Positions 24,749 to 33,319 of a stretch of DNA of 64,000 nt are shown here, piece after piece. The notes under the pieces were generated by a model. It saw only the letters and a list, made by a program, of their open reading frames with translations. It made no database searches and had not been told where the DNA came from. The DNA lies in the NCBI GenBank assembly GCA_021780225.1, contig JAJXZF010000078.1, positions 37,366 through 101,365 on the forward strand. The letters run 5' to 3'. This stretch comes from Deltaproteobacteria bacterium. Its GTDB lineage: Bacteria; Desulfobacterota; Binatia; Binatales; Binataceae. The position numbers and the translations under genes are program-made. Position 1 is the first letter of the stretch; each line of letters opens with the position of its first letter.

Positions 24749-25174
24749 ATGGCGCGAGGCGGAATCAGTCATATCGCATTGACGGCGCGAGACTTCGACC
24801 TCTCCACCGGCTTTTACGATCAAGTGCTCGGTTTCATGGGTTTTGAACGCGTCGAAGTTCCCGAGACAACCCAGCAGGCGATGAAAACCCGGCTGCGCGC
24901 GTGGGCCAGTCCAAACGGTTCGATCACGTTGCGTCCGGCGCACGCGGCATCGGCCGGCAAGACTCACGATCGCAACGCGCCCGGCCTGAACCATCTTGCC
25001 TTCAACGCCGACAGCCGCGCCGACGTCGACGGTTTGCACGCGCTGTTGCAGCGGATCGGGGCGAAAATACTCGATGCGCCGGCGCAATACCCTTATTTCG
25101 CGGAGTACTACGCGCTCTATTTCGCGGATCCTGACGGCGTAAAAATCGAACTCGTCTTCTGGCCCCCGGCGTAG
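24749..25174 (+). CDS. VOC family (glyoxalase-like) protein
   Basis: 141 residues, vicinal-oxygen-chelate superfamily. ISHIALTARDFDLSTGFYDQ opens with the first metal-ligand His region; the second half repeats it as GLNHLAFNADSRADVDGLHA. The end, YYALYFADPDGVKIELVFWP, has the conserved Glu ligand of the DPDG..IE motif. Two beta-alpha-beta-beta-beta modules fit the length. AAAGGAG lies 10 bases before the ATG. It is intact, in the interval of decaying hydratase genes. VOC proteins include lactoylglutathione lyase, dioxygenases and resistance proteins; nothing here picks one. Confidence 0.9.
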   Translation: MARGGISHIALTARDFDLSTGFYDQVLGFMGFERVEVPETTQQAMKTRLRAWASPNGSITLRPAHAASAGKTHDRNAPGLNHLAFNADSRADVDGLHALLQRIGAKILDAPAQYPYFAEYYALYFADPDGVKIELVFWPPA

Positions 25175-25337
25175 GCGGCGCTTTTTGGAAATCAACCGGC
25201 CTCATTCAGAGCGCCGGTTCCCGACCGGATCGCGAAGTCACATACCGTTGAAGCTGGCTCAGGCAGCGTTAATGCGGCTATGAATTTGGGGCGCAGAGCC
25301 GCGACGTTCCAAACCATACGGCTCCGACGGAGAAGCA

Positions 25338-26176
25338 ATGGCATACGAAAATTACAAAGTCGTGAGCGTGGAGGTTCGCGGAAAAGTCGCCTACGCGACG
25401 ATCAACAATCCGCCGATCAATCTGATCACCGGCCGCTGCTGGACGACCTCGTCCGCTTGTCGAGCGAACTCGAAGCCGACAAGGATTTGCTCGTGGTCGT
25501 GCTGAGAAGCGCCAACCCGGATTTCTTCATCGCGCACTTCGACGTCGCCGCGATTCTGGAATTTCCGATCGAAAAACCCGCGCGCCACGAAGATTACGCC
25601 AACGCGTTCTATCACGACATGTGCGAGCGCTTCCGCCTGATGGACAAGATCACGATCGCGCAGATCGAGGGCCGCGCGGGCGGCGGCGGATCGGAACTGG
25701 CGATGTCGTTCGATATGCGTTTCGGGGTGCGCGGCAAAACGATCATCAATCAGATGGAGGCGCCGCTCTGAATCCTTCCCGGCGGCACGGGAACACAGCG
25801 CCTGCCGCGATTGATCGGCAGAAACCGCGCGGTCGAGGTTATCCTCGGCGGAATTGATTTGGACGCGGAAACCGCGGAGCGCTGGGGTTATTTGAACCGC
25901 GTCTTCGACGCCGGGCAGATCGCGCCTTATGTCGAATGGCTGGCGCAACGGGTCGCGTCGTTTCCGGTGGAAGCCGTGCGGCTGACGAAACAGGCGATCA
26001 ATTCGGCCGAAAAACCGTTGGCCGAAGGGCTCCGAGACGAAAGTTATCTGTTCCAGCAACTCGTGCGCACCGAGAGCGGACGGCGCAATATGCGCAAGTT
26101 CCTCGAAATCGGCGGTCAGACGCGCGAAGGCGAGCTCAAGATCGGCGAGTTGAACGGGTTGCTCGGAAAATTTTGA
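25338..26176 (+). pseudogene. Enoyl-CoA hydratase gene with frameshift and stop codon
   Basis: Start ATG 25338 with GGAG 8 bases upstream; the product opens MAYENYKVVSVEVRGKVAYA. After NPPINLITG (about 25431) one C appears lost and LLDDLVRLSSELEADKDLLV continues in another frame through GRAGGGGSELAMSFDM. At 25769-25771 a TGA stands where the family has Gly (EAPL-stop-ILPGGTGTQRLPRL); GGA to TGA is one base. The frame then runs on to 26176 (ELKIGELNGLLGKF). Read through, all family parts including PGGTGTQRLP are present. Two separate lesions make a pseudogene likely. Confidence 0.85.
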
Positions 26177-26212
26177 TTTTTATACCCAACCTGCCGTTGC
26201 AACGGCGCGGTA

Positions 26213-26242
26213 ATCGGACGGGCGTCCAGCCGCCCGTCCGAT
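26213..26242. terminator. Hairpin between convergent genes
   Basis: Perfect 11-bp stem (26213-26223 with 26232-26242), 8-base loop, between the third broken hydratase and the LLM oxidoreductase gene. Only a short TTT follows on the plus strand, so termination is possible but weak. Confidence 0.45.
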
Positions 26243-26295
26243 CAGTTTGAATTGAACGGTCTCGCGGAGCGCGATGCTCCGCCGCCGCTGCGCTT

Positions 26296-27336
26296 TCAGC
26301 GCCGCCGGAAATGCGGAATCACCTCCGCCGCGAACAGCTTCATGCTCTCGTACACAGCCGCGGCGTCGGCGCCGGGCACGGCCATGTAGAGCACCAAATG
26401 GGTCACGCGGGTGCGCCGCTGATAATCCTCGATCAGTTCGATCGCGGTCGCCGGCGTGCCGACGATCGGCGGTTCGCCGAAAAATCGCGCCGTGTCGCTG
26501 TGGCGCAATTCGCCGACCGGCGGGATGTTCTGCCCGTACAGTTCATCGCCCGGAAGATCGCTGGCTTCGCGGAACCATTCGCCGTAGCACGACAGCATGT
26601 AATGCAGGCCGCGCTCGGAATGATCCCACGCCTCCTCGGGATTGCGCGAGACAAAGGCGTTGCGCAACTGCGCGATTTTGAAATCCGCCGGATTTTTGCC
26701 GTGCTCCTTCAAAGCCGCGTCATACATCTGTTGCTGATCCGGTCCGCCGGTGCCGCAGAGGTGATAACCGTTGCGCGCCAATCGCGCGATCGATTTCGGG
26801 CCGCGGCCGGCCAGCCAGAGCGGCGGATGCGGCCGCTGGACGGGCTTGGGCACGAGCGTGATATTGCTCAGGCGGTTGAACCGGCCGTCGAATGAAAAAC
26901 CGTCTTCGGTCCAGGCGCGGCGGATAATTTCCGTTCCCTCTTCGAGGCGCGCGCCGCGTTCCTTGCGCGGCACGTTGAAGCCGGTGAATTCAGGAACGCG
27001 ATAGCCCTGGCCAAGGCCGAGGTCGAGCCGCCCGTTCGCAATGATATCGACGGTCGCGGCGTCTTCGGCCACGCGTAACGGATTATGGAGCGGCAGCAGC
27101 AGCACGAAGGTGCCGATACGGATGCGCCTGGTGCGCGCCGCGATCGCGCCCGCGATCGGCAGCAGCGACGGCGAGTAGCCGTCGGGAACGAAGTGATGCT
27201 CGGTGAGCCATACCGTGTCGTAACCCAGCTCTTCGGCGGCGGCGCAAAGGTCGAGATGCTTGCGATAGAGATCGACGAACGAATCGCGGCCGAAATCAGG
27301 GCGGCGGAAGGCGAAGAGCAATCCAAAATCCAGCAT
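26296..27336 (-). CDS. LLM class flavin-dependent oxidoreductase
   Basis: 346 residues from ATG 27336, preferred over 27372 because luciferase-like proteins begin at LDFGLLFAFRRPDF-type sequence. Bacterial luciferase fold: YDTVWLTEHHFVPDGYSPS is the usual active-site His region; IRIGTFVLLLPLHNPLRVAE and DAATVDIIANGRLDLGLGQG are standard strands; GYRVPEFTGFNVPRKERGARL precedes the EGTEIIRRAW helix. It uses reduced FMN or F420; the family cannot be split by eye, though many monooxygenases look like this. It faces a convergent pseudogene and a divergent esterase gene 135 bases away. Substrate unknown. Confidence 0.9.
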   Translation of the reverse strand: MLDFGLLFAFRRPDFGRDSFVDLYRKHLDLCAAAEELGYDTVWLTEHHFVPDGYSPSLLPIAGAIAARTRRIRIGTFVLLLPLHNPLRVAEDAATVDIIANGRLDLGLGQGYRVPEFTGFNVPRKERGARLEEGTEIIRRAWTEDGFSFDGRFNRLSNITLVPKPVQRPHPPLWLAGRGPKSIARLARNGYHLCGTGGPDQQQMYDAALKEHGKNPADFKIAQLRNAFVSRNPEEAWDHSERGLHYMLSCYGEWFREASDLPGDELYGQNIPPVGELRHSDTARFFGEPPIVGTPATAIELIEDYQRRTRVTHLVLYMAVPGADAAAVYESMKLFAAEVIPHFRRR

Positions 27337-27470
27337 GGCGGGAACGAAATCCTTTCGCTCGGATCTAACCAACGGCCAACTTACACCTCTTGATTCCGAT
27401 CGGCGAGAGCGCAGCGGACGTGCCGAACGGCGCGCAAGCGGCTATGCTCGCGCAAACGGGGAGCAGCGCG

Positions 27471-28556
27471 ATGACCAAAGATGAATACCAGGCGGCGTGG
27501 AATGAACTCGAACGCGAACTCGTGAAATTCCTCGAAGTCTTCGAGGATATCCACGAAAATTTGCGCCTCGGCGATGTGAAAGACAGTCAGGCGCGTCTGG
27601 TCGGAGCCGTCGGCGCGACGTTCCGCCGTTTCGAAAAGGAATTCGCGCCGCTCGCGCCGCCGGCGGAATTCAAGGATCGGCACGAGCGGATATGCGCCGC
27701 CGCGACCGAGTTCGGCAAATCGTGCAACCTCTTCATGGCGCCGCCCAATCGCGATTGGACGCTGGCGTTCCTCTACAGCCGCCGCGCCTTCTGTTCCGGA
27801 CTCTACCAGATGTATGAATTGCGCGAGCTGATGCCGCTCGCCGACGCGCATTTCCTGACGGCGGGAGCGGCGGCGCCGCGCATGACCGAACGTCCGGCCG
27901 GATCGGCGCCGGCGGGCTTCACGCAGCATCCGCGCAACGATTCCCGATCGGATTACACGCTTTACATTCCGGAGGATTATGCTCCGGGCGCGCCGATGCC
28001 GCTGGTGGTCGCGATGCACGGCGGTTACGGTCAGGGCTCGGAATATATTTGGACCTGGATGCGGTCCGCGCGAAGCCGGCGATGGGCGCTGCTGGCGCCG
28101 AAGTCATGGGGCAACACCTGGGAAATGACCTTGCGCAGCTCCGACGCGCGCTCGGTGCTGGCGATGATCGACGAAGTCGCCCGCGATTATCCGATCGATC
28201 CCTCGCGAATCTATTTAAGCGGCCTCTCCGACGGCGGCATCTTCACTTACATCCTCGGGCTGGAACATCACGAACGATTTCGCGGCATCGCTCCGGTCGC
28301 CGGCGCGCTGCACATGGCGGCGGATCCGATGTTGCGCGAGGGACGCGGCAAGGACACGCCGATATTCGTGATTCACGGCGTGCACGATTTCATTTTCCCG
28401 GTCGCCTTTACGCGGCAGACCAACGAACTGCTGAGCGCGCTCGGCTACAACCTGAAATACGCGGAGCTTCCCGAGTGGGGCCACGCCTTCCCCTATTCGA
28501 TCAACGAGAAGCTGGTCGCGCCGTGGTTTGAAGCGCTGCCGGCCAAAGCGGCCTGA
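27471..28556 (+). CDS. Alpha/beta-hydrolase esterase (PHB depolymerase-like)
   Basis: 361 residues from ATG 27471, supported by GGGGAG 9 bases upstream; longer starts lack one. The N-terminal third (about 1-150) is helical, with DEYQAAWNELERELVKFLE, and of unknown function. The C-terminal domain is an esterase: PLVVAMHGGYGQGSE gives the oxyanion loop, IYLSGLSDGGIFTYI the nucleophile Ser in GLSDGG, HGVHDFIFP the Asp and EWGHAFPYS the His. This matches PHB depolymerase/feruloyl-esterase-like hydrolases. No signal peptide, so it should be cytoplasmic. The helical N-terminal domain is unusual and may bind a partner. Confidence 0.87.
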   Translation: MTKDEYQAAWNELERELVKFLEVFEDIHENLRLGDVKDSQARLVGAVGATFRRFEKEFAPLAPPAEFKDRHERICAAATEFGKSCNLFMAPPNRDWTLAFLYSRRAFCSGLYQMYELRELMPLADAHFLTAGAAAPRMTERPAGSAPAGFTQHPRNDSRSDYTLYIPEDYAPGAPMPLVVAMHGGYGQGSEYIWTWMRSARSRRWALLAPKSWGNTWEMTLRSSDARSVLAMIDEVARDYPIDPSRIYLSGLSDGGIFTYILGLEHHERFRGIAPVAGALHMAADPMLREGRGKDTPIFVIHGVHDFIFPVAFTRQTNELLSALGYNLKYAELPEWGHAFPYSINEKLVAPWFEALPAKAA

Positions 28557-28591
28557 CTGAACGCGAGAGCGTGCGGGAACGGCCGGCGCGC

Positions 28592-29752
28592 TCAGGCCGG
28601 CGTCCGCCGCTCCAGCAGCTCCGCGAAAAATTCCAGATGCATCCGCGCGACGATCGGCCAGGCGTAGTTGGCGCGCGCGCGATCGAGTCCGCGCGCGGCG
28701 AGTTCGCGGCGCCGATTCGGATCGCCGATCAATTCGGCAATCGCCGCGGACCATCCGGATTCATCGCGCTCGCCAACGATAATCGCGGCGTCGCCCGCCA
28801 CGGCGGGAATCTCGCCGCTGTCGCTGGCGACAACCGGCACGCCGCAGGCGAACGCCTCGATCACCATGCGGCCGAATATCTCGCGCCATCCCGGCGTGGT
28901 CTGGCTCGGCGCGCACAGCAGATCCATCGCGTTGAGATAAGCCGGAACTTCGGCGTGCGGCGCCGCCGCGATTCGCACGCGGTCCGGAAAGCGGTCCGCC
29001 CAGCGCTTGATTTCCGGTTCCATCGGCCCGCCGCCGACGAACAGCGCGCGCCACGGCGCGGTCATGTTTTCAAGCGCGCGCATCAGCGATGAAACGCCCT
29101 TGGCCTCGACCATACGCCCCAGATAGCCGACGACCGGCGCGCCGTCGGCGGCCCATCCGAGACGTTCGCGGATCGCGCGGCCTGCGGCCGGGTCGGGCCT
29201 GAAAATCTCCGCGTCGATTCCAAGCGGCAGCACGCGCCACGGCTTGCGATCGTAGCCGGCGCGGCGTTTCAGCATTTCGGCGCCGAGCCGTCCCCGCGCG
29301 GCCCATCCCGCGGCGCGCGCCATGCAATATCGTTCGATCATCGAAAACGGCGGCGGATAGCGTTTGGCGATCGTCTGGCCGGTCCAATAGACCAGTGCGG
29401 CCGACGGCGGCGTCAGCCGCGCGATTTGACCGCCCGCCACGATGTACGGCTCCTCCCAACAGTGCACGACGTCCCATCCCGCACGCATCACCGAACGCAC
29501 TCCCGCGCCGTAGAAAAAAAGATGCACTATGCGCGACAGCCGCGCCGGGACTGGCGCGAGACGGCAAGCCTCGCCCGGAATTGGTTCGAGCGGAATATCG
29601 CGCAAGTCGCCATGAAAAAATTCAGGCGCGACCGCCGTCACCTCCCAGCGGCCGGCGCCGACCCGCGCCATCTCATGGGCGAGGCGGCGATTCAAGGCGA
29701 CGCAGTAGGAATGTCCGATCGTGAGCAGCCGGCGGCGGCTAGTCGGCGGCAT
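28592..29752 (-). CDS. Glycosyltransferase family 4 (GT-B)
   Basis: 386 residues, GT-B fold. The C-terminal Rossmann half has VVGYLGRMVEAKGVSSLM (the start of the GT4 donor domain), LFVGGGPMEPEIKRW and the donor-binding EIFGRMVIEAFACGVPVVAS followed by DSGEIPAVAGDAA. The N-terminal acceptor half has LLTIGHSYCVALNRRLA and WDVVHCWEEPYIVAGG. It acts in the cytoplasm on a nucleotide sugar. The FkbM methyltransferase gene lies 29 bases upstream on the same strand, a frequent pairing in polysaccharide or glycolipid clusters. No other sugar genes adjoin, so the product is unknown. Confidence 0.93.
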   Translation of the reverse strand: MPPTSRRRLLTIGHSYCVALNRRLAHEMARVGAGRWEVTAVAPEFFHGDLRDIPLEPIPGEACRLAPVPARLSRIVHLFFYGAGVRSVMRAGWDVVHCWEEPYIVAGGQIARLTPPSAALVYWTGQTIAKRYPPPFSMIERYCMARAAGWAARGRLGAEMLKRRAGYDRKPWRVLPLGIDAEIFRPDPAAGRAIRERLGWAADGAPVVGYLGRMVEAKGVSSLMRALENMTAPWRALFVGGGPMEPEIKRWADRFPDRVRIAAAPHAEVPAYLNAMDLLCAPSQTTPGWREIFGRMVIEAFACGVPVVASDSGEIPAVAGDAAIIVGERDESGWSAAIAELIGDPNRRRELAARGLDRARANYAWPIVARMHLEFFAELLERRTPA

Positions 29753-29781
29753 GGCGTTGCGCGGGACGCTTCAGCCGATAA

Positions 29782-30666
29782 TCAGGCGACGAGCGCCGCG
29801 GCGTCGGGAGAGCGCAACTTCGCCATGAGCTGGACCAGATCGGCACGCTCGGCCGGCGCCGCGATAATGTTGGCGTTCCAGTGCGCGGCGGCGACCTCAT
29901 CGGGCGCGCCCAGCACCGCGGCGACATAGTTCAGCGCGGCTAATTTGCCGGCGATTTCGCGATTGGTTCCGTGCAGCTCCATCAAAATCACCGGCCGGCG
30001 CTCAAGCAAAGTCCGCTCCGCTCCGGCGAGCAGATCGATCTCGGCGCCCTCAACGTCGATTTTCATCACGTCCGGCTCCGGGAGGCCTTCACGCTTGATC
30101 ACGTTGTCCAAACGGCGCACCGCGACGGTCATTTCGCCGTCCTGCCGATCCGGAGGCTTTCCCGCGCCGCTCAATTTACCCCAGGTCGGTTCGGCGGAAA
30201 GCAGGAACGCGGCCTCGCCATCCGATGCGGCCAGCGCTTCCTGCCGCACCGCCAGGTTGCGAAACCCGTTGAGACGAGCGTTATGCAGCAAAGCGCGGGC
30301 GTTTGCCGGCAACGGCTCGAACGCGATCACCTGTCCGGCGGGGCCGACCAAACGCGCCGCGATCACCGAAAAGAATCCGACGTTGGCGCCGATATCGAAA
30401 AACGTCATGCCGGGCTTGAGCAACAGTTTGAGCGCGCCCTGCGAAATCGGATCGTGCGTGCCCATCAGAAAGCTCATCGCGGAATTTGCGGAGTTGAATC
30501 GCAGCCCCGCGCCGATGCCCCGCACGATCGTCGCGTCGCCTCTGCTCGCAATCAAGATGACCCGCTTGATTAACGCGTTGAACCAAGGATGGCGCGACCG
30601 GAGACCGTCGATCGCGTCGCGCCACGACGGCGGCATCCAGCCAACGAACTTTACAACAAAATCCAT
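29782..30666 (-). CDS. FkbM family methyltransferase
   Basis: 294 residues. SAM motif I is MTFFDIGANVGFFSVIAAR; motif II-like AFEPLPANARALLHNARLNG follows, and VMKIDVEGAEIDLLAGAER is the FkbM signature with its acidic residues. The N-terminal 75 residues are basic and helical. FkbM enzymes methylate hydroxyl groups of sugars or polyketides. It is the first gene of a two-gene unit with the GT4 glycosyltransferase, so O-methylation of a glycan is the likely role. An intrinsic terminator for the preceding gene stands upstream, so this unit has its own promoter. Confidence 0.92.
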   Translation of the reverse strand: MDFVVKFVGWMPPSWRDAIDGLRSRHPWFNALIKRVILIASRGDATIVRGIGAGLRFNSANSAMSFLMGTHDPISQGALKLLLKPGMTFFDIGANVGFFSVIAARLVGPAGQVIAFEPLPANARALLHNARLNGFRNLAVRQEALAASDGEAAFLLSAEPTWGKLSGAGKPPDRQDGEMTVAVRRLDNVIKREGLPEPDVMKIDVEGAEIDLLAGAERTLLERRPVILMELHGTNREIAGKLAALNYVAAVLGAPDEVAAAHWNANIIAAPAERADLVQLMAKLRSPDAAALVA

Positions 30667-30715
30667 CGCCGCGACGCACTATCATAGGCGGTCTTCGCCC
30701 GGAACGGAACCGCAT

Positions 30716-30755
30716 AAAAATGCGCGGAGATCCGCCGTCCGGCGAAGCTCCGCGC
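30716..30755 (-). terminator. Rho-independent terminator after the NTF2-like gene
   Basis: Stem 30722-30729 with 30748-30755 (GCGCGGAG/CTCCGCGC), with an inner 5-bp stem, followed on the minus strand by ATTTTTATG. It lies about 30 bases after the NTF2-like stop and before the FkbM start. Confidence 0.8.
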
Positions 30756-30784
30756 CTGCGAGGCCATCGAATCCCAAGCTGATT

Positions 30785-31282
30785 CTACATCTTCGCGTCC
30801 ATCACGGCCTTGCCGGTCGCCGGATCGATCGGCACCGAGATATGCGAATGGAAAATCTTCCACTTGCCGTCCACTTTATGGAGACAATCGGTCACGCGGA
30901 AATTTCCCGACATCGCCTTGCCCGATTTATCCTTCCACGTGAAGTGCTGGATGCTGTTGGCGACGCCCAATTTGCCGTCGGTAACGACTTCGAGCTCAAG
31001 GAATTCCGCCTTGATATCCGTCGCGTTGTCGAAGAAGGCGGCCAAATCCTTGCGCACCGCCTCGGCGCCCGAGTATTTGAGCGGCGGCATGAAGTCGTAA
31101 AACGTAACGTCTTTCTTATCGACGCAAGCCATCGATTGATCGGTCGTTTGCGCCTGGATGCATTTGTGCTCGAAGGCGATGATTTCGGCTTTGGCTCCGC
31201 CCGCCGCATACGCCGGCGCGGACGCCGCGCACGCCAGAGCGATCGCGCCGATCAGTCCCGGTATCCATCCGGATTTTCGCAT
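30785..31282 (-). CDS. Secreted NTF2/SnoaL-like domain protein
   Basis: 165 residues from ATG 31282, which has an excellent ribosome site (GGAGGAGGA, 8 bases upstream). The signal peptide GLIGAIALACAASAPAYA is followed by a domain with FEHKCIQAQTTDQSM, VTFYDFMPPLKYSGAEAVRK and NFRVTDCLHKVDGKWKIFHS, the strand pattern of SnoaL/DUF4440 NTF2-like proteins. Two Cys in the mature part may form a disulfide. It is last in a possible minus-strand unit with the hydratase and the acyl-amino-acid deacylase, and ends at an intrinsic terminator. NTF2-like pockets bind small hydrophobic ligands; function unknown. Confidence 0.85.
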   Translation of the reverse strand: MRKSGWIPGLIGAIALACAASAPAYAAGGAKAEIIAFEHKCIQAQTTDQSMACVDKKDVTFYDFMPPLKYSGAEAVRKDLAAFFDNATDIKAEFLELEVVTDGKLGVANSIQHFTWKDKSGKAMSGNFRVTDCLHKVDGKWKIFHSHISVPIDPATGKAVMDAKM

Positions 31283-31392
31283 TCGCCGGTCCTCCTCCCG
31301 CTTGCGCGGCGACCGAAGCGCCGCCGCCGCGACGCCGTGGTTGGAGCCGGCAGCGGAAGAGCCGAAAATCCCGCTCCCCCGCCGCCCGGCAA

Positions 31393-33117
31393 CTAATCGG
31401 CCGCGCCGTGACGCAGCAGCCGGCCGGAGGTCGCCCCCGTCGGCTTGCCGTCCTCGAAGATCATGCCGCCGTTGACCATCACCGCATGATAGCCTTCGGC
31501 GCGCTGCACCCGACGCCATTCGCCAGCCGGGAAATCGCGCGTGATCTCCATGGGCAGAATCTTCAGCTTGTCAAGGTCGTAGACCACTATGTCCGCCGCG
31601 GCGCCGACGGTCAGTGCGCCACGATTTTTGAAGCCAGCACACATCGCTGGATGCGCGCTCAGGCGCCAATGCGCCTCTTCCAGGGTGATGACCGGATTGT
31701 CGCGGACGAACTTGATCAGCGCCTCGGTCGGGTAACGTCCGCCGGTGAAAAATTTGGTGTGGGCGCCGCCGTCGGATACCCCGAAGATTGGAACGGAACT
31801 GGACGTGATCATCTCGGCCATATGGTCGATGCACTGGTTGACCGGCGGCGTGTAGAAATCCGTGTTCAGACCGTCGGCGCAGGCGATGTCGAGCATCGCG
31901 TCGACCGGATGCTTATTCTCGCGCCGCGCGACTTCGCCGACCGTCAGGTTCTCGTACTTCTTCAAATCCGCCCGCTTGCACTCGATGATAAAAATGTCGC
32001 GCACGTTGTTGGTGATGAGTCCGGTCATCCCATCGACTTTGCGCAACTCGGGCCGCCGCTCCGGATCCGACAGCTTCATCAGCCGGTCCTCGATCGGTCC
32101 GGTGGTCACTTCACGCCACGCCGGCATATCGTCCCACAGGTTCCAATCCTTGAAGGAGAAGGTGAATCCCTGTTCAATGCTGATGCTTTGGCCGTAGACG
32201 CGAAGGCCGCGCTTCACGCAGCTTTCCAACCATTTCAACTGATGCCGGTAACGCTCAGGGTGCGCATCATTGACAAGTATCACATTATACAGGATCGGAC
32301 GCCCGCTGACCCGGGCGATCTCTTCGTAATGCCGCTCGGCGTGCGCTTGCGCGGCCTCCGCGCCGTCGCTGCCGCTTGGCAGATAGGTCATTTGGATGAA
32401 GCCTTCGTTGCGTTCGGCGAGCACCCCGGCGAACGCCAGGGCGGTTTCATCGTGCATCAGATCGGTCACCATCGGCGTGCCGTCGTAATCGGCCTGGACG
32501 CTGTCTTGACCGAGGCGTTGCGCCGACCATCCGCACGCGCCGCGATCCATCGCCTCATGCAGCAGGCGGCACATCTCCTTCGTCTCGGCCGCGGTTGGTT
32601 TGCGACCGGATTTCGCGTCATCCAGGCCCATGACCCAAATCATCAGCGGCGCCACCGGCATGAACGGCAGCATGTTGACGCCCTTGGGACGCCGCTCGAT
32701 GCTGTCCAACATCTCCGGGTATGTGACCCAGTCCCACGGCATCCCCGCCTTCATCGACGCATACGGAATGGCTTCCGTGCGCGTCATCATGAGCATAGCG
32801 CGATCGCGCATCTCCGGTTTGACCGGCGCGAAACCGAAGCCGCAGTTGCCGATCACCACGGAAGTCACGCCGTGCCAGCTCGAGATCGTGCAGTACGGAT
32901 CCCAGAAAAGCTGGGCGTCGTAATGGGTGTGCAGATCGACAAAGCCGGGCGCCACGATTTGCCCGTCGGCGTCGATCACCTTGCCGCCTTGATGCGTCGC
33001 GAGCTTGCCGATCTTGGCGACCTTGCCGTCCTTGATCCCCACGTCGGCGCTATAGCGCGGCATCCGCGTGCCATCGACGACCATTCCGCCCCTTATAATC
33101 GTATCGAACTCCGCCAT
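31393..33117 (-). CDS. N-acyl-D-amino-acid deacylase-like amidohydrolase
   Basis: 574 residues from ATG 33117 with AAGGAG about 10 bases upstream; longer frames are unsupported. Amidohydrolase superfamily: DTIIRGGMVVDGTRMPRYSA begins the beta-sandwich. IVAPGFVDLHTHYDAQLFWD supplies the metal HxH, GVTSVVIGNCGFGFAPVKPE is the D-aminoacylase-specific Cys region, FGVSDGGAHTKFF gives the catalytic Asp area, and LTVGAAADIVVYDLDKLKI closes the sandwich. This form acts on N-acyl-D-amino acids or related amides, cytoplasmic or exported without a signal. The enoyl-CoA hydratase gene lies upstream on the same strand. Exact substrate not known. Confidence 0.9.
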   Translation of the reverse strand: MAEFDTIIRGGMVVDGTRMPRYSADVGIKDGKVAKIGKLATHQGGKVIDADGQIVAPGFVDLHTHYDAQLFWDPYCTISSWHGVTSVVIGNCGFGFAPVKPEMRDRAMLMMTRTEAIPYASMKAGMPWDWVTYPEMLDSIERRPKGVNMLPFMPVAPLMIWVMGLDDAKSGRKPTAAETKEMCRLLHEAMDRGACGWSAQRLGQDSVQADYDGTPMVTDLMHDETALAFAGVLAERNEGFIQMTYLPSGSDGAEAAQAHAERHYEEIARVSGRPILYNVILVNDAHPERYRHQLKWLESCVKRGLRVYGQSISIEQGFTFSFKDWNLWDDMPAWREVTTGPIEDRLMKLSDPERRPELRKVDGMTGLITNNVRDIFIIECKRADLKKYENLTVGEVARRENKHPVDAMLDIACADGLNTDFYTPPVNQCIDHMAEMITSSSVPIFGVSDGGAHTKFFTGGRYPTEALIKFVRDNPVITLEEAHWRLSAHPAMCAGFKNRGALTVGAAADIVVYDLDKLKILPMEITRDFPAGEWRRVQRAEGYHAVMVNGGMIFEDGKPTGATSGRLLRHGAAD

Positions 33118-33319
33118 TTTCTTGACTCCTTGCGGCGCGTGCGACGTCCCCACACGGCTGCGCTGGTCTTCAGGGCCGGCGCTCCCTCCGACCCCCGTTT
33201 CCGGTTTATTCCTGCCTATACCCTTCTTCTGTGAAAACCCCTGATACGCACCAATAATCCGGCTTATAGCGCCATCCATTAGCAAAAAACAAGCAAGCGG
33301 CCGGTCGCATTTCCAGCGC

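Noticed and set aside
25769..25771. TGA within the third hydratase gene as a selenocysteine codon
   Set aside because: The family has Gly at this place, there is an extra frameshift upstream, and no SECIS-like hairpin follows. A nonsense mutation is simpler.
31408..33234. 608-codon plus-strand frame opposite the deacylase
   Set aside because: Antisense shadow without motifs; the minus-strand amidohydrolase is unambiguous.
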